A DNA stretch of 36,617 bases from assembly GCF_022763525.1 (NCBI RefSeq), contig NZ_JALEGG010000022.1:1-36617 (forward strand). The letters are read 5' to 3'. Below, piece after piece: positions 8,263 through 16,122 of this stretch (its first letter is position 1; each line of letters begins with the position of its first letter). The notes beneath the pieces were generated by a model, which was not told the DNA's origin, did not search any database, and saw nothing but the letters and a program-made list of their open reading frames with translations. The position numbers and the translations under genes were made by a program. Source of the DNA: Acidovorax sp. GTDB lineage: Bacteria > Pseudomonadota > Gammaproteobacteria > Burkholderiales > Burkholderiaceae_C.

Positions 8263-9495
8263 ATGAATCAATCTGCTGTTACAACAACCCCGGTCTCTGA
8301 TGGTGTAAGACAGGCCCTCGAAATTTCGCTGCGGGGCGTGCAGGAACTGCTGCCCCAGGACGAATGGCTCAAGAAGCTTGTCCGGTCGGAAACGACGGGC
8401 CAGCCGCTGCGCATCAAGCTGGGGCTGGACCCCACCGCGCCCGACATCCACATCGGCCACACCGTGGTGCTGAACAAGATGCGGCAATTGCAAGATCTGG
8501 GCCACCAGGTGATCTTCCTCATCGGGGATTTCACCAGCCTGATCGGCGATCCGTCGGGCCGCAACAGCACGCGCCCGCCCCTGACGGCCGAGCAGATCAA
8601 GTTCAATGCCGAAACCTACTACCGCCAGGCCAGCATGGTGCTGGACCCGGCCAAGACCGAGATCCGCTACAACAGCGAATGGAGCGAGCCTCTGGGTGCC
8701 ACCGGCATGATCCAGCTGGCCGCCAAATACACGGTGGCGCGCATGATGGAGCGCGACGACTTTCACAAACGCTTCACCACCGGACAGTCGATCTCGGTGC
8801 ACGAGTTTCTGTACCCATTGATGCAGGGCTACGACTCGGTAGCCTTGAAGAGCGATCTGGAGCTGGGCGGTACGGACCAGAAGTTCAACCTGCTCATGGG
8901 CCGCCACCTGCAGCAGGAGTATGGTCAGGAGCCGCAGTGTGTACTCACCATGCCTCTGCTGGTGGGCCTGGACGGCGTGGACAAGATGTCCAAGTCCAAG
9001 AACAACTACATCGGCATCACCGAAGACGCGAACACCATGTTCGCCAAGGTGCTGTCGATCAGCGACACGCTGATGTGGGACTGGTACACGCTGCTGTCGT
9101 TCAAGAGCCTGGCCGAGATTGCGGCGCTCAAGGCCGAGGTGGACGGCGGGCGCAATCCCAAGGAGGCCAAGGTGGCACTGGCCAAGGAAATCACGGCGCG
9201 TTTTCACAGCGCGGCCGCCGCCGATGCGGCCGAACAGGATTTCAACAACCGCAGCAAGGGCGGCGTGCCCGACGACATTCCCGAAGTGGCCCTGTCGGGC
9301 GCGCCGCTGGGCATCGGGGCGCTGCTCAAGCAGGCCAATCTGGCGCCGTCGACCAGCGAGGCCAACCGCTTGATCGACGGGGGCGGCGTGCGGGTGGATG
9401 GCAGCGTGGTCAGCGACAAGGGGCTCAAGCTTGGTGCCGGCACCTATGTCGTGCAGGTCGGCAAACGCAAGTTTGCGCGGGTGGCACTGGCCTGA
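8263..9495 (+). CDS. tyrS: Tyrosine--tRNA ligase
   Basis: A 410-residue class I aminoacyl-tRNA synthetase that charges tRNA-Tyr in the cytoplasm. The HIGH motif is at 63-66, KMSKS at 241-245, and the Rossmann fold carries [14 protein letters not shown] and [10 protein letters not shown]-terminal S4-type RNA-binding domain (about 345-410) contains [16 protein letters not shown]. The length and the HIGH form place it in the TyrZ-like branch common in beta-proteobacteria rather than the HIGN-type TyrS of E. coli. The ATG start is clear. It converges on the hemerythrin gene, with only 21 bp between stops. Confidence 0.97.
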   Translation: MNQSAVTTTPVSDGVRQALEISLRGVQELLPQDEWLKKLVRSETTGQPLRIKLGLDPTAPDIHIGHTVVLNKMRQLQDLGHQVIFLIGDFTSLIGDPSGRNSTRPPLTAEQIKFNAETYYRQASMVLDPAKTEIRYNSEWSEPLGATGMIQLAAKYTVARMMERDDFHKRFTTGQSISVHEFLYPLMQGYDSVALKSDLELGGTDQKFNLLMGRHLQQEYGQEPQCVLTMPLLVGLDGVDKMSKSKNNYIGITEDANTMFAKVLSISDTLMWDWYTLLSFKSLAEIAALKAEVDGGRNPKEAKVALAKEITARFHSAAAADAAEQDFNNRSKGGVPDDIPEVALSGAPLGIGALLKQANLAPSTSEANRLIDGGGVRVDGSVVSDKGLKLGAGTYVVQVGKRKFARVALA

Positions 9496-9516
9496 ACCCC
9501 GCGGCGCCCGCATGGC

Positions 9517-9939
9517 TCAGGCGGTGGCCGCAGCCTGCGCCTCCGCGGCGCGCAAGAACGGCACGTAGGCGCGGTCCACCTGGCAGATGTGGTGGACCAG
9601 CCAGCCCTTGAGCAGGTCCAGCGCTTCCATCGACACTTCTTCGCCATCTTCAAAGCGCATGAGCAGGTCCATGGCCCGGGCTGTGAAACCGTTGTGCTCG
9701 GCCTGATGGGCGGCCGTTTCGGGGTAGCCGTGGCGCTGGAAGAGCACTTCCTCGATGATGAAATGGTTGTGCGTGTAGTCGACCAACCCTTCCAGCACAG
9801 CGCCGATGGCTTCACGCCGTGGGATGGGGCAGCACAGTTCTTCGTGCAACTGATTGGTCAGCCGCACCAGTTCCTGGTGTTGGCGGTCGATCTCGTCAAA
9901 ACCCAGCTCCAGCTCGCTGGTCCATGGCATGAAAGTCAT
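9517..9939 (-). CDS. Bacteriohemerythrin
   Basis: A 140-residue single-domain hemerythrin with a non-heme diiron site that binds O2 reversibly. All seven expected ligands can be placed: His21, His59, Glu63, His78, His82, His117 and Asp122, in the HxxxE, HxxxH and HxxxxD patterns. There is no membrane helix or fused signalling domain, so a role as a cytosolic O2 store, carrier or sensor is likely. Cys36 and Cys37 are adjacent and not part of the site. ATG 9939 is the only sensible start. It converges on tyrS. Confidence 0.93.
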   Translation of the reverse strand: MTFMPWTSELELGFDEIDRQHQELVRLTNQLHEELCCPIPRREAIGAVLEGLVDYTHNHFIIEEVLFQRHGYPETAAHQAEHNGFTARAMDLLMRFEDGEEVSMEALDLLKGWLVHHICQVDRAYVPFLRAAEAQAAATA

Positions 9940-10099
9940 CGGGGGTCCCTCATCGTGGCTCCCCCAAAGAATGCACCGGGCGCTGCGCTAGGAAAAGATA
10001 GTCTCCCCGCATCCGAAGGCGTGAAATTACGGCCCGTTGATGTGTGTCAACCCTGCCTCTTGAGTGCGGTCAAGGGGCGGTCTTTTTCCCCGCTGGTTG

Positions 10100-11095
10100 T
10101 CAGTCCAGGTTGTCATTCAAGTCCGGGTCCGGCACGTCCCCGATCGCTTCGCGCGTGGCCTGGGCCTGTACCTGCAGCCAGGCGCAGAACGCCTTGATTT
10201 CGGGCCGTTGGCCGCTGCGGGGACCCACCATCAGCCAGTAGGCCAGCGGCGAGTCGATGCGGTGGCTGGGCAGCACTTCCACCAGATCGCCGGAAGCCAG
10301 CGCATCGGCGATCAGCGGCATGCGGGCCAGGGCCAGCCCCTGGCCGGCCAAGGCTGCCTGCACGATCTGGTGGGCGTAGTTGAAGTACAGCCAGCGCTGG
10401 GGCTGCAGCTTGGACAGGTCGCAGGTATCGAACCAGCGCCGCCAGCTCAGCCATTCCAGGTGTTGGCTGCGGTGCGCGTCGCCGGCCTCGATCAGAGTGA
10501 ACTGGGCGACGTCGGCTGGCGTGCGCAAGGGCTTGGCGCTTTTGAGCAGCCAGGGGCTGGCCACCACGGCCAGTTGCTCGCCAAACAACCGCTGTCCGCC
10601 CTGGGTTCCGGGGCCGGGCAGGCTGTAGCGCAGCGCCAGGTCCACGTCGGAGGTTTCCAGGTCCACAGGCACGTCGCTGGCATCGATGCGGATGTCGATG
10701 CCTGGGTTGTCGCGCTGGAATTCTTCCATGCGCGGGATGAGCCACATGGATGCAAAGCTGGCCCAGGTGGTGATCGCCACGCTGCGACGGCCCGCTGTCT
10801 GGCGCACCAGGCGTACGGCGGCGTCCATGCGTTCGAGTGCTGGCGCCACGGCGCGCTGCAGCTGCGCGCCTGCACTGGTGAGTTCCACGGCGCGCGTGTG
10901 GCGCAGGAACAGCGCCACGCCGATCTCTTCCTCCAGCGCCTGGATCTGGCGGCTGACCGCCGATTGGGTGAGCGCCAGTTCATCAGCGGCGGCGCGGAAG
11001 TTCAGGTGCTTGGCCACCGCCAGGAAGGCGCGCCAGTGGCCGGTGGCGACGGGGCGGGTTCGCAGGATGGCGGGGGCGTATTCGGCAGAAGCCAT
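10100..11095 (-). CDS. LysR family transcriptional regulator
   Basis: A 331-residue LysR-type regulator. The winged helix-turn-helix is at about 20-78 (WRAFLAVAKHLNFRAAADELALTQSAVSRQIQALEEEIG), followed by a periplasmic-binding-protein-like effector domain (about 100-315). The helix-turn-helix and the later DLALRYS segment resemble the GcvA-like branch. It is transcribed away from the first DUF2917 gene across a 131-bp gap that holds the first copy of a repeated promoter module. LysR proteins usually control the divergent neighbour, so the DUF2917 pair are the likely targets; that is inference. The effector is unknown. Confidence 0.92.
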   Translation of the reverse strand: MASAEYAPAILRTRPVATGHWRAFLAVAKHLNFRAAADELALTQSAVSRQIQALEEEIGVALFLRHTRAVELTSAGAQLQRAVAPALERMDAAVRLVRQTAGRRSVAITTWASFASMWLIPRMEEFQRDNPGIDIRIDASDVPVDLETSDVDLALRYSLPGPGTQGGQRLFGEQLAVVASPWLLKSAKPLRTPADVAQFTLIEAGDAHRSQHLEWLSWRRWFDTCDLSKLQPQRWLYFNYAHQIVQAALAGQGLALARMPLIADALASGDLVEVLPSHRIDSPLAYWLMVGPRSGQRPEIKAFCAWLQVQAQATREAIGDVPDPDLNDNLD

Positions 11096-11148
11096 GGTGG
11101 GTGTCCTGGCGGTAATTCATGCGCGGTGGGAATGAATAGGGTACCGCG

Positions 11149-11184
11149 TTTTCATTGGACTGTGGGCCCGGCAAAGCGCACCAT
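11149..11184 (+). promoter_or_regulatory. Promoter/operator module, copy 1 (first DUF2917 gene)
   Basis: TTTTCATTGGAC (11149-11160), a 15-bp unrelated spacer and GCGCACCAT (11176-11184) recur with identical spacing at 11803-11838 before the second DUF2917 gene. TTGGAC can serve as a -35 and CACCAT as a -10 with an 18-bp spacer. The sharing of both blocks points to a common promoter or LysR-controlled operator. Confidence 0.65.
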
Positions 11185-11226
11185 GCAGTCTCCGAAAACA
11201 CCTTTTACCCAAGCAAGGAGCCCGTC

Positions 11227-11766
11227 ATGTTTCCCCGCAACGTTCTGGAATCGCAACAATTCGAGCCCGCCAGCGTGGCGAGCCGTACTGCGGCCGGTTG
11301 CTGGAAACTGGCCACCGGCCGGGCCTTGTCGCTGCGACCCCGCACCCACGGGGTGCTCCAGATTGCGCAGGGGCAGGTGTGGCTGACCGTGAGTGGATCC
11401 CTGGCGGATCGGCCCGGTGTGCCCGAAGACCATGTGCTGCGGGCGGGTGAGCAACTCGTCATTGCGCCAGGGCAGCACGTGGTGATGGAAGCCTGGGACT
11501 CCTCGGGCGCCGCTGAAGCGGTGGCTTTCCGCTGGGACCGGGTGGCGATGGCGCCCACCGCACAACCTCGCGGCCTGGCGGCCTGCGACTGGGAATGTGG
11601 CGTGGTGCAGCCGCTGCGCGAGCTGGTGCGGGCCCTGGGGCAGGGCGGCCGGGCGGTCGGTGCGGCCCTGGTGGATGTGGTGGGTGCGGGCGGGCGCTTT
11701 GCCGTTGGCCTGGCCCGGTTTGCTCTGCATCGGATAGCAGCACCCCTACAGCGCAAGCCTGTCTGA
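11227..11766 (+). CDS. DUF2917 domain protein (long paralog)
   Basis: A 179-residue protein of unknown function. The DUF2917 domain covers about residues 25-100, with LRPRTHGVLQIAQGQVWLTVSG and a cupin-like GEQLVIAPGQHVVMEAW. The second half is Gly/Ala-rich and ends with a short amphipathic helix and a basic tail. No signal peptide is seen. ATG 11227 has an AAGGAG site 6 nt upstream. A paralog lies 104 bp downstream under a matching promoter module, and a LysR gene lies divergently upstream. From memory DUF2917 genes in Burkholderiales often neighbour LysR regulators; the biochemical role is not known. Confidence 0.85.
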   Translation: MFPRNVLESQQFEPASVASRTAAGCWKLATGRALSLRPRTHGVLQIAQGQVWLTVSGSLADRPGVPEDHVLRAGEQLVIAPGQHVVMEAWDSSGAAEAVAFRWDRVAMAPTAQPRGLAACDWECGVVQPLRELVRALGQGGRAVGAALVDVVGAGGRFAVGLARFALHRIAAPLQRKPV

Positions 11767-11802
11767 AGCCTCTATGCAGGAAAAGCATCATAGGTGCCGT
11801 GC

Positions 11803-11838
11803 TTTTCATTGGACGTTGTTCTGCAAGCCGCGCACCAT
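11803..11838 (+). promoter_or_regulatory. Promoter/operator module, copy 2 (second DUF2917 gene)
   Basis: This copy repeats TTTTCATTGGAC (11803-11814) and GCGCACCAT (11830-11838) with the same 15-bp gap as copy 1, although the gap sequence itself differs. It lies 32 nt before the start codon of the second DUF2917 gene. Confidence 0.65.
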
Positions 11839-11870
11839 ACGACCTTATTAGGGTTTACCCGGAGAAAGCC

Positions 11871-12260
11871 ATGACAACCTCCTCTCACGCTCTTCATCTG
11901 TTGGGATCTTTCCGCGCCGCGGGTGCGGCGGCCGGTAGCACTGGCACCGTGGCCGCTGGCGCTGCCGTCAGCTTGGCGCCCCAGACCGCCATGACACTGC
12001 GCATTGCCGAGGGCCAGGCCTGGGTCACGCTGGGCCAGGGCGTGGGCGACAGCACCGACGTTTTCCTCTGCGCAGGGCAATCGCTGCAAGTGGCTGCAGG
12101 GCAGTCGGTGGTGATGGAGCCCTTGGGCGGCCGCCGTCTGCAGTACCGCTGGACTCGCGGGGATGCCGCGAGTGCCCGCCCCGCTTCGTGGTGGCGCCGT
12201 GCATCCTTTGGCAACGGGGCCTCTGCCCACGGAACCTGGGGCGACGCCTGCTGCGCCTGA
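11871..12260 (+). CDS. DUF2917 domain protein (short paralog)
   Basis: A 129-residue protein sharing the core of the upstream gene product (LRIAEGQAWVTLGQG, then CAGQSLQVAAGQSVVMEPLGG), so the two are tandem paralogs. It lacks the longer C-terminal extension of its neighbour and ends in a Trp/Arg- and Cys-containing tail. ATG 11871 has a CGGAGAAA site upstream. Function unknown; the small cupin-like core contains no obvious metal-binding histidine set. It is followed by a strong bidirectional terminator shared with the convergent tetR gene. Confidence 0.82.
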   Translation: MTTSSHALHLLGSFRAAGAAAGSTGTVAAGAAVSLAPQTAMTLRIAEGQAWVTLGQGVGDSTDVFLCAGQSLQVAAGQSVVMEPLGGRRLQYRWTRGDAASARPASWWRRASFGNGASAHGTWGDACCA

Positions 12261-12315
12261 GTTGCGCCTGAACTGGCGCCGAGGGGGCAGACCATCTCGG
12301 TTTCGGTTCTGAATA

Positions 12316-12362
12316 AAAAGAGCTGCCAGCGCTTGTTTTTCAAGCGGTGGCAGCTCTTTTTT
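12316..12362. terminator. Bidirectional terminator with repeat-like core
   Basis: Two 20-bp arms (12316-12335 and 12341-12360) pair with one mismatch around a TTTTT loop, with an A-run on one side and a T-run on the other. The inner part (CCAGCGCTTG and CAAGCGGTGG) resembles the palindromic repeat found at 15,983 and 19,542, so it may be a repeat copy recruited as terminator for both convergent genes. Confidence 0.9.
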
Positions 12363-12400
12363 CATAGCGAATCCTGACCAGGGCAGGCCGGCACAGGCTC

Positions 12401-13009
12401 CTACAGCGCTTTCTCGCCCAGCAGGTCGATCAACCGCGCCTGCAGCGTCGTCAGCAGCTCATCCGACAGTGCGGGCCGCGCTGCTGCGGTGGCGCGGGCC
12501 AGCACGAGCCCGCCAACCAGGGTGGCCAGCGTTTGCATGGCCAGCGCCCGGTCCTGGGGCTGCACGGTGGCATTCCCTTCCTCGGCGCTGCTGTCTGCCA
12601 GCAACTGCGCAAAGCGCGCGATGTTGCGCTCGATGCCCTCTGCAAACACTTCCGACAGTTCGCCACCTGCCCGCGCGGCATCCACCGCCAGCGCAGCTGC
12701 CGGGCAACCCGTGCCCGGCGCGTCGCGGTGCTGGGGCGACAGGTAGCTCTGGATGCGCTCGCTCACCGTGGTGTTGGCCGTCACACCGTCCAGAGGGGAA
12801 ATCGTCCAGTCGAACGCGCGTGCGCAGGCTTCCTGCACCAGCGCGTCCTTGGACGGGAAATGCCGGTACAGGCCGCCATGGGTGAGCCCGGCGTCGCGCG
12901 TGATGTCGGCCACACCCACGCCCGTCAGGCCCCGTTCGCGGTACAGGCGCGCCGCCGCGTCCAAGATGCCCTGCCGGTTCTCGGCGGCCCGTGCTTTGGA
13001 AACCTTCAT
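12401..13009 (-). CDS. TetR/AcrR family transcriptional regulator
   Basis: A 202-residue repressor. The N-terminal helix-turn-helix (about 10-55) has the typical ILDAAARLYRERGLTGVGVADI and GLTHGGLYRHFPSKDALVQEA. The C-terminal ligand domain is alpha-helical. ATG 13009 gives normal family length; the open frame continues far upstream, but that part is antisense to fabF. It is divergent from the ketosynthase gene across a gap with two nested inverted repeats, so it likely represses itself and that gene. The ligand is unknown; a fatty acyl or aromatic compound would fit the neighbour. Confidence 0.92.
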   Translation of the reverse strand: MKVSKARAAENRQGILDAAARLYRERGLTGVGVADITRDAGLTHGGLYRHFPSKDALVQEACARAFDWTISPLDGVTANTTVSERIQSYLSPQHRDAPGTGCPAAALAVDAARAGGELSEVFAEGIERNIARFAQLLADSSAEEGNATVQPQDRALAMQTLATLVGGLVLARATAAARPALSDELLTTLQARLIDLLGEKAL

Positions 13010-13023
13010 GCAGCCTCCACTTA

Positions 13024-13080
13024 ATGATTGCGATCGTACGCAAAACGCGTTTGCGACGTTATGATGATGAGTGCAATCAT
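13024..13080. promoter_or_regulatory. Candidate TetR operator region
   Basis: An inner near-perfect palindrome, CGCAAAACGCGTTTGCG (13039-13055), lies inside an outer inverted pair ATGATTGC (13024-13031) and GCAATCAT (13073-13080). Both sit between the divergent tetR and fabF-type genes, 15-70 bp from the tetR start, where a TetR dimer would be expected to bind. Confidence 0.6.
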
Positions 13081-13145
13081 AAATCGCTGCAGCGCTGAGA
13101 CCTGTTCCGAGTGCTGCGCCCCATTTGACCAACGAGGTAAATCCC

Positions 13146-13220
13146 ATGAACCCAATCATTCCTGACGGCCCCGGTGCCGGTGCGCGCGGCAGCGCGTGTT
13201 GCAACAAGGTGGTGGCCTGA
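13146..13220 (+). CDS. 24-residue ORF coupled to the ketosynthase gene
   Basis: ATG 13146 has a GAGGT ribosome-binding site at 13134-13138. The frame runs 24 codons and ends in TGA at 13218-13220, whose last base is the first base of the next start codon. The peptide begins MNPIIPDGP and contains Gly/Ala-rich and Cys-Cys segments. It may be a leader peptide, a translational coupler, or the joined ends of a gene lost by deletion. I do not recognise it. Confidence 0.4.
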   Translation: MNPIIPDGPGAGARGSACCNKVVA

Positions 13221-14497
13221 TGCGGCGCGTGGTGGTGACCGGCATGGGCCTGGTGTCGCCGCTGGGCTGCGGCGTGGAGTTGGCTTGGCAGCGCCTGCTG
13301 GCGGGGCGCTCGGGCCTGTCGCGCTTGCCAGAGGCGGTCACGGAAGGCATTGCCGCCAAGGTGGCGGGGCAGGTGCCCAGTGTGGCGGACGACGCGGAGG
13401 GCGGCTGGGATGTGAATGCCGTCGTGTCCTCCAAGGATCAGCGCAAGATGGACCGCTTCATCCCGTTCGCGCTGGGCGCGGCGCAGCAGGCGCTGGCCCA
13501 GGCCGGGTGGCCGCCCCCGGATGAGCGGGCCCGAGAGCGCACAGCCACCGTGATCGCCTCGGGCATTGGCGGTTTTGGCGCAATTGCCGAGGCTGTGCGC
13601 ACCACCGACACGCGCGGACCACAGCGCCTGTCGCCCTTCACGGTGCCGTCGTTCCTGGTCAACCTCGCAGCGGGGCATGTGTCGATCCGTCACGGCCTGA
13701 AAGGACCGCTGGGCGCGCCGGTCACGGCGTGCGCGGCCAGCGTGCAGGCCATTGGCGACGCCGCGCGGATGATCCGCAGCGGCGAGGCCGATGTGGCCGT
13801 GTGCGGCGGCAGCGAAGCGGCCATTGACCGCGTGAGCCTGGGCGGGTTTGCGGCGGCCAAGGCCCTGGGCACCGGGTTCAATGAGGTGCCCGCGCAGGCG
13901 TCGCGCCCGTTTGATGCGCAACGGGACGGTTTTGTGATGGGCGAGGGTGCGGGCATGCTGGTGATCGAGGCGCTGGACCATGCGCTGGCGCGTGGGGCTC
14001 AGCCGCTGGCCGAGCTGGTGGGCTACGGCACGTCGGCCGACGCTTACCACATCACTTCGGGACCCGAGGACGGCGACGGCGCGGCGCGCAGCATGGCTGC
14101 GGCGTTGGCCCAGGCCGACTTGCAGCCGAGCGATGTGCAGCACCTCAACGCGCACGCAACGTCCACCATGGTGGGAGACCGTGGCGAGCTTGCGGCGATC
14201 CGCCGCGTGTTCGGCGATGGCGCAGGGGTAGCCATCAGCTCCACCAAATCTGCCACCGGTCACCTGTTGGGCGCTGCTGGCGCGGTGGCGGCCATCTTCA
14301 CCGCCCGGGCGCTGCGCGACCAAGTGGTGCCGGGCACGCTGAACCTGCACGAGCCCGATGAACTGGCGCGGGGACTGAACCTGGTCGCGCTGCAGCCCAG
14401 GCCCATGGCGCTTTCACACGCCATGCTCAATGGCTTCGGCTTTGGGGGCGTGAACGCCACGCTGATCCTGCGCCGCTGGACAGCAGGCCTGGCCTAG
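13220..14497 (+). CDS. Beta-ketoacyl-ACP synthase, FabF type
   Basis: A 425-residue thiolase-fold condensing enzyme that elongates acyl-ACP with malonyl-ACP. The catalytic triad is complete: Cys171 in VTACAAS, His312 in NAHATST and His348 in TGHLLGAAG, with the C-terminal GFGFGGVNATL signature. ATG 13220 overlaps the stop of a 24-codon ORF and has its own AGGTGG site. It stands alone beside a TetR regulator, away from fabD, fabG and acpP, so it is probably a second, conditionally expressed FabF rather than the housekeeping enzyme. It converges on the BLUF gene. Confidence 0.93.
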   Translation: MRRVVVTGMGLVSPLGCGVELAWQRLLAGRSGLSRLPEAVTEGIAAKVAGQVPSVADDAEGGWDVNAVVSSKDQRKMDRFIPFALGAAQQALAQAGWPPPDERARERTATVIASGIGGFGAIAEAVRTTDTRGPQRLSPFTVPSFLVNLAAGHVSIRHGLKGPLGAPVTACAASVQAIGDAARMIRSGEADVAVCGGSEAAIDRVSLGGFAAAKALGTGFNEVPAQASRPFDAQRDGFVMGEGAGMLVIEALDHALARGAQPLAELVGYGTSADAYHITSGPEDGDGAARSMAAALAQADLQPSDVQHLNAHATSTMVGDRGELAAIRRVFGDGAGVAISSTKSATGHLLGAAGAVAAIFTARALRDQVVPGTLNLHEPDELARGLNLVALQPRPMALSHAMLNGFGFGGVNATLILRRWTAGLA

Positions 14498-14531
14498 CCC
14501 GGGCAACCGGCAGTTCCAGCGGGCCGCCGCG

Positions 14532-14930
14532 TCAAAGCTCGATGGCGGCGCACACCTCATCGAAGGCGGCGACGGCGGCCTGCCCGTCCAGCCGCTCCAT
14601 GCGGGCCAGGGCGTCCACGTCTTCCAGGGTGCTGAACGCCAGGCTGAACTGCTGGAAGCGACGCCCGGCCAGCGGTCCGTTGTGGACGATCTCGACGTTG
14701 ACGTGGCGGGGGTCGTTGCGGATGCGCTCAATGAGCTTGAGCACCGCTTTCTGCGGCCCCTCCAGCTGCTGGCAAAACCGCTGGCCGTCAAACACCAGCA
14801 AGCCCGTGATGTCGAGTTCTGCATTCACCACGCGCGCACGCGCCGCGATCTCGGCCACCACGCTCAGGGGCTGCTGGGGCGCCAGCGTGCTGACGTACAG
14901 AACTTCGTAAAGGGCTGGTTTTATATTCAT
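14532..14930 (-). CDS. Short BLUF-domain blue-light photoreceptor
   Basis: A 132-residue protein that is almost entirely a BLUF domain, which binds FAD and senses blue light through a hydrogen-bond switch. Key residues align with AppA: Tyr12 (in LYVSTLA), Asn36 (VVNAELDITG) and Gln54 (FCQQLEG). HVNVEIVHNGPLAGRRFQQFSLAF closes the core. The tail after the core is short, with no effector domain, so output must come through a partner protein. ATG 14930 is used; a TTG at 14942 would add four residues. It is divergent from a Crp/Fnr regulator, a plausible partner by position only. Confidence 0.92.
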   Translation of the reverse strand: MNIKPALYEVLYVSTLAPQQPLSVVAEIAARARVVNAELDITGLLVFDGQRFCQQLEGPQKAVLKLIERIRNDPRHVNVEIVHNGPLAGRRFQQFSLAFSTLEDVDALARMERLDGQAAVAAFDEVCAAIEL

Positions 14931-14969
14931 ATGGTGCGCCAATGTAGGCCAGTCAGGAAGGCGCCACTA

Positions 14970-14986
14970 CATCAAATGACATGATG
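14970..14986. promoter_or_regulatory. Inverted repeat in the BLUF / Crp-Fnr divergent region
   Basis: CATCA (14970-14974) and TGATG (14982-14986) are separated by 7 bp. The size suits a Crp/Fnr dimer site, though it is not the TTGAT-N4-ATCAA consensus of FNR. It lies 40 bp from the BLUF start and 58 bp from the regulator start. Confidence 0.35.
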
Positions 14987-15044
14987 CAAGCCCTGAGGGC
15001 CCGGACTTTTGTATCGAGGTGTGAATCCGGTGTCGATCCCTACA

Positions 15045-15809
15045 ATGCGTCCAATGAACCTCGCTGCGCCGAATGCCAACTGCCCCGTGAGCTGCCACAA
15101 CTGCCGGCTGCGGCAGACCGGAGCGTTCACCCAGTTGCCGCCCAAGGTGCTGGAGTTCATCGAGTCGATCCGCGCGGGCACGGTGACGGTGAGTGCGGGG
15201 GAAACGCTGGTACGTGAGAACCAGGCGAACGCACGGCTCTTCACGCTGTACTCCGGCTGGGCCTTTCGCTACAAGACATTGAGCGATGGCCGCCGCCAGA
15301 TCCTCAACTTTCTGCTGCCGGGCGATCTGGTCGGTTTGCAGCAGGAGTTTGACGGGGCGGCGTTGCACGGCACCGAGGCGCTGACGGATTGCTCCCTGTG
15401 CGTGTTCCAGAACGACAGCCTGTGGGCCATGTTCCGCGAGCATCCGCGGCTGGGCTACGACATCACCTGGCTGGCCGCGCACGAGGAGAGCCACGTGGAT
15501 CAGAACCTGCTGACCACTGGCCGGCGCAATGCGACCGAGCGCGTGGCCGTGCTGCTCATGCACCTGTACCGCCGCCTGGACCGCATCGGTCTGGCAGAAG
15601 ACGGCGCGGTGGCGTTCCCGCTGAACCAGCAGCACATTGCCGATGCGCTGGGACTGTCGCTGGTGCACACCAACAAGACGCTGCGGCGTCTGTCGGCCCT
15701 GGGTCTGCACGAGCTGAAAAATGGACGGCTGCGGCTGCTGAACCCGCGCGCGCTGGCCCGCATTGCCGATTACTACGACACGCCGCCACGCCTGATGCCG
15801 TTGCTGTAA
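15045..15809 (+). CDS. Crp/Fnr family transcriptional regulator
   Basis: A 254-residue regulator. A cyclic-nucleotide-binding-like beta barrel (about 30-145), a dimer helix and a winged helix-turn-helix (about 185-240, NQQHIADALGLSLVHTNKTLRRL) are visible. Near the N-terminus three cysteines occur as CPVSCHNC (13, 17, 20). This matches the spacing of E. coli FNR Cys16, Cys20 and Cys23, but the position of the FNR ligand Cys29 is not Cys. Another Cys pair occurs in LTDCSLC of the barrel. An oxygen-labile FNR cluster is therefore possible but not assured. ATG 15045 is used; ATG 15054 is also possible. It is divergent from the BLUF gene. Confidence 0.9.
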   Translation: MRPMNLAAPNANCPVSCHNCRLRQTGAFTQLPPKVLEFIESIRAGTVTVSAGETLVRENQANARLFTLYSGWAFRYKTLSDGRRQILNFLLPGDLVGLQQEFDGAALHGTEALTDCSLCVFQNDSLWAMFREHPRLGYDITWLAAHEESHVDQNLLTTGRRNATERVAVLLMHLYRRLDRIGLAEDGAVAFPLNQQHIADALGLSLVHTNKTLRRLSALGLHELKNGRLRLLNPRALARIADYYDTPPRLMPLL

Positions 15810-16122
15810 GAGCCTGGGGGGCGCCGGAGTGAAATCGGGCCATTGAACGCCCCGGCTGCTTGCATGGGCATGGGCCCATGCGGCGCACCCGAAGCATTCC
15901 ACATCCCTCACGATGGCGCGCCGCGACCCTCGGGAGATCGTGAGCAGGCTCTAAGCGGGCGCTCTGCTTTCTGCCGTTGGGGTCAAAAATCCCGCTAGCG
16001 CTTGATAGATAAGCGCTGAAAGCTATTGTTTGTGTAGCGTTCCTGTCGCCGAAGACACCAGCCGATAATCCACGCCAGGCTGGGGCGCCTGGTCCCCGGC
16101 GGCGCACACGACCTATTTGTTT
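15810..16122. other. Intergenic region before glmU with long hairpins
   Basis: A 313-bp gap with no gene. It holds GCATGGG / CCCATGC pairing at about 15862-15880, and an 8-bp perfect inverted repeat CTCACGAT (15907-15914) / ATCGTGAG (15937-15944) around a 22-nt loop that itself contains the palindrome GGCGCGCC. A copy of the palindromic repeat family follows. Neither hairpin has a T-tract. Confidence 0.5.
15983..16028. repeat. Palindromic repeat copy upstream of glmU
   Basis: AGCGCTT (15997-16003), a 7-nt loop and AAGCGCT (16011-16017), flanked by TCCCGCT on the left and GAAAGCTAT on the right. It is very close to the copy at 19542-19586 read on the opposite strand. Confidence 0.75.

Noticed and set aside
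13010-14350. Long minus-strand open frame continuing the TetR gene upstream through the FabF region
   Set aside because: It is antisense to fabF, whose protein has a complete catalytic triad; the extra residues are Arg/His/Ala-rich, as expected for a GC-rich shadow frame.
14970-14986. Classical FNR box in the BLUF / Crp-Fnr region
   Set aside because: The half sites CATCA/TGATG with a 7-bp gap do not match TTGAT-N4-ATCAA; kept only as a generic inverted repeat.
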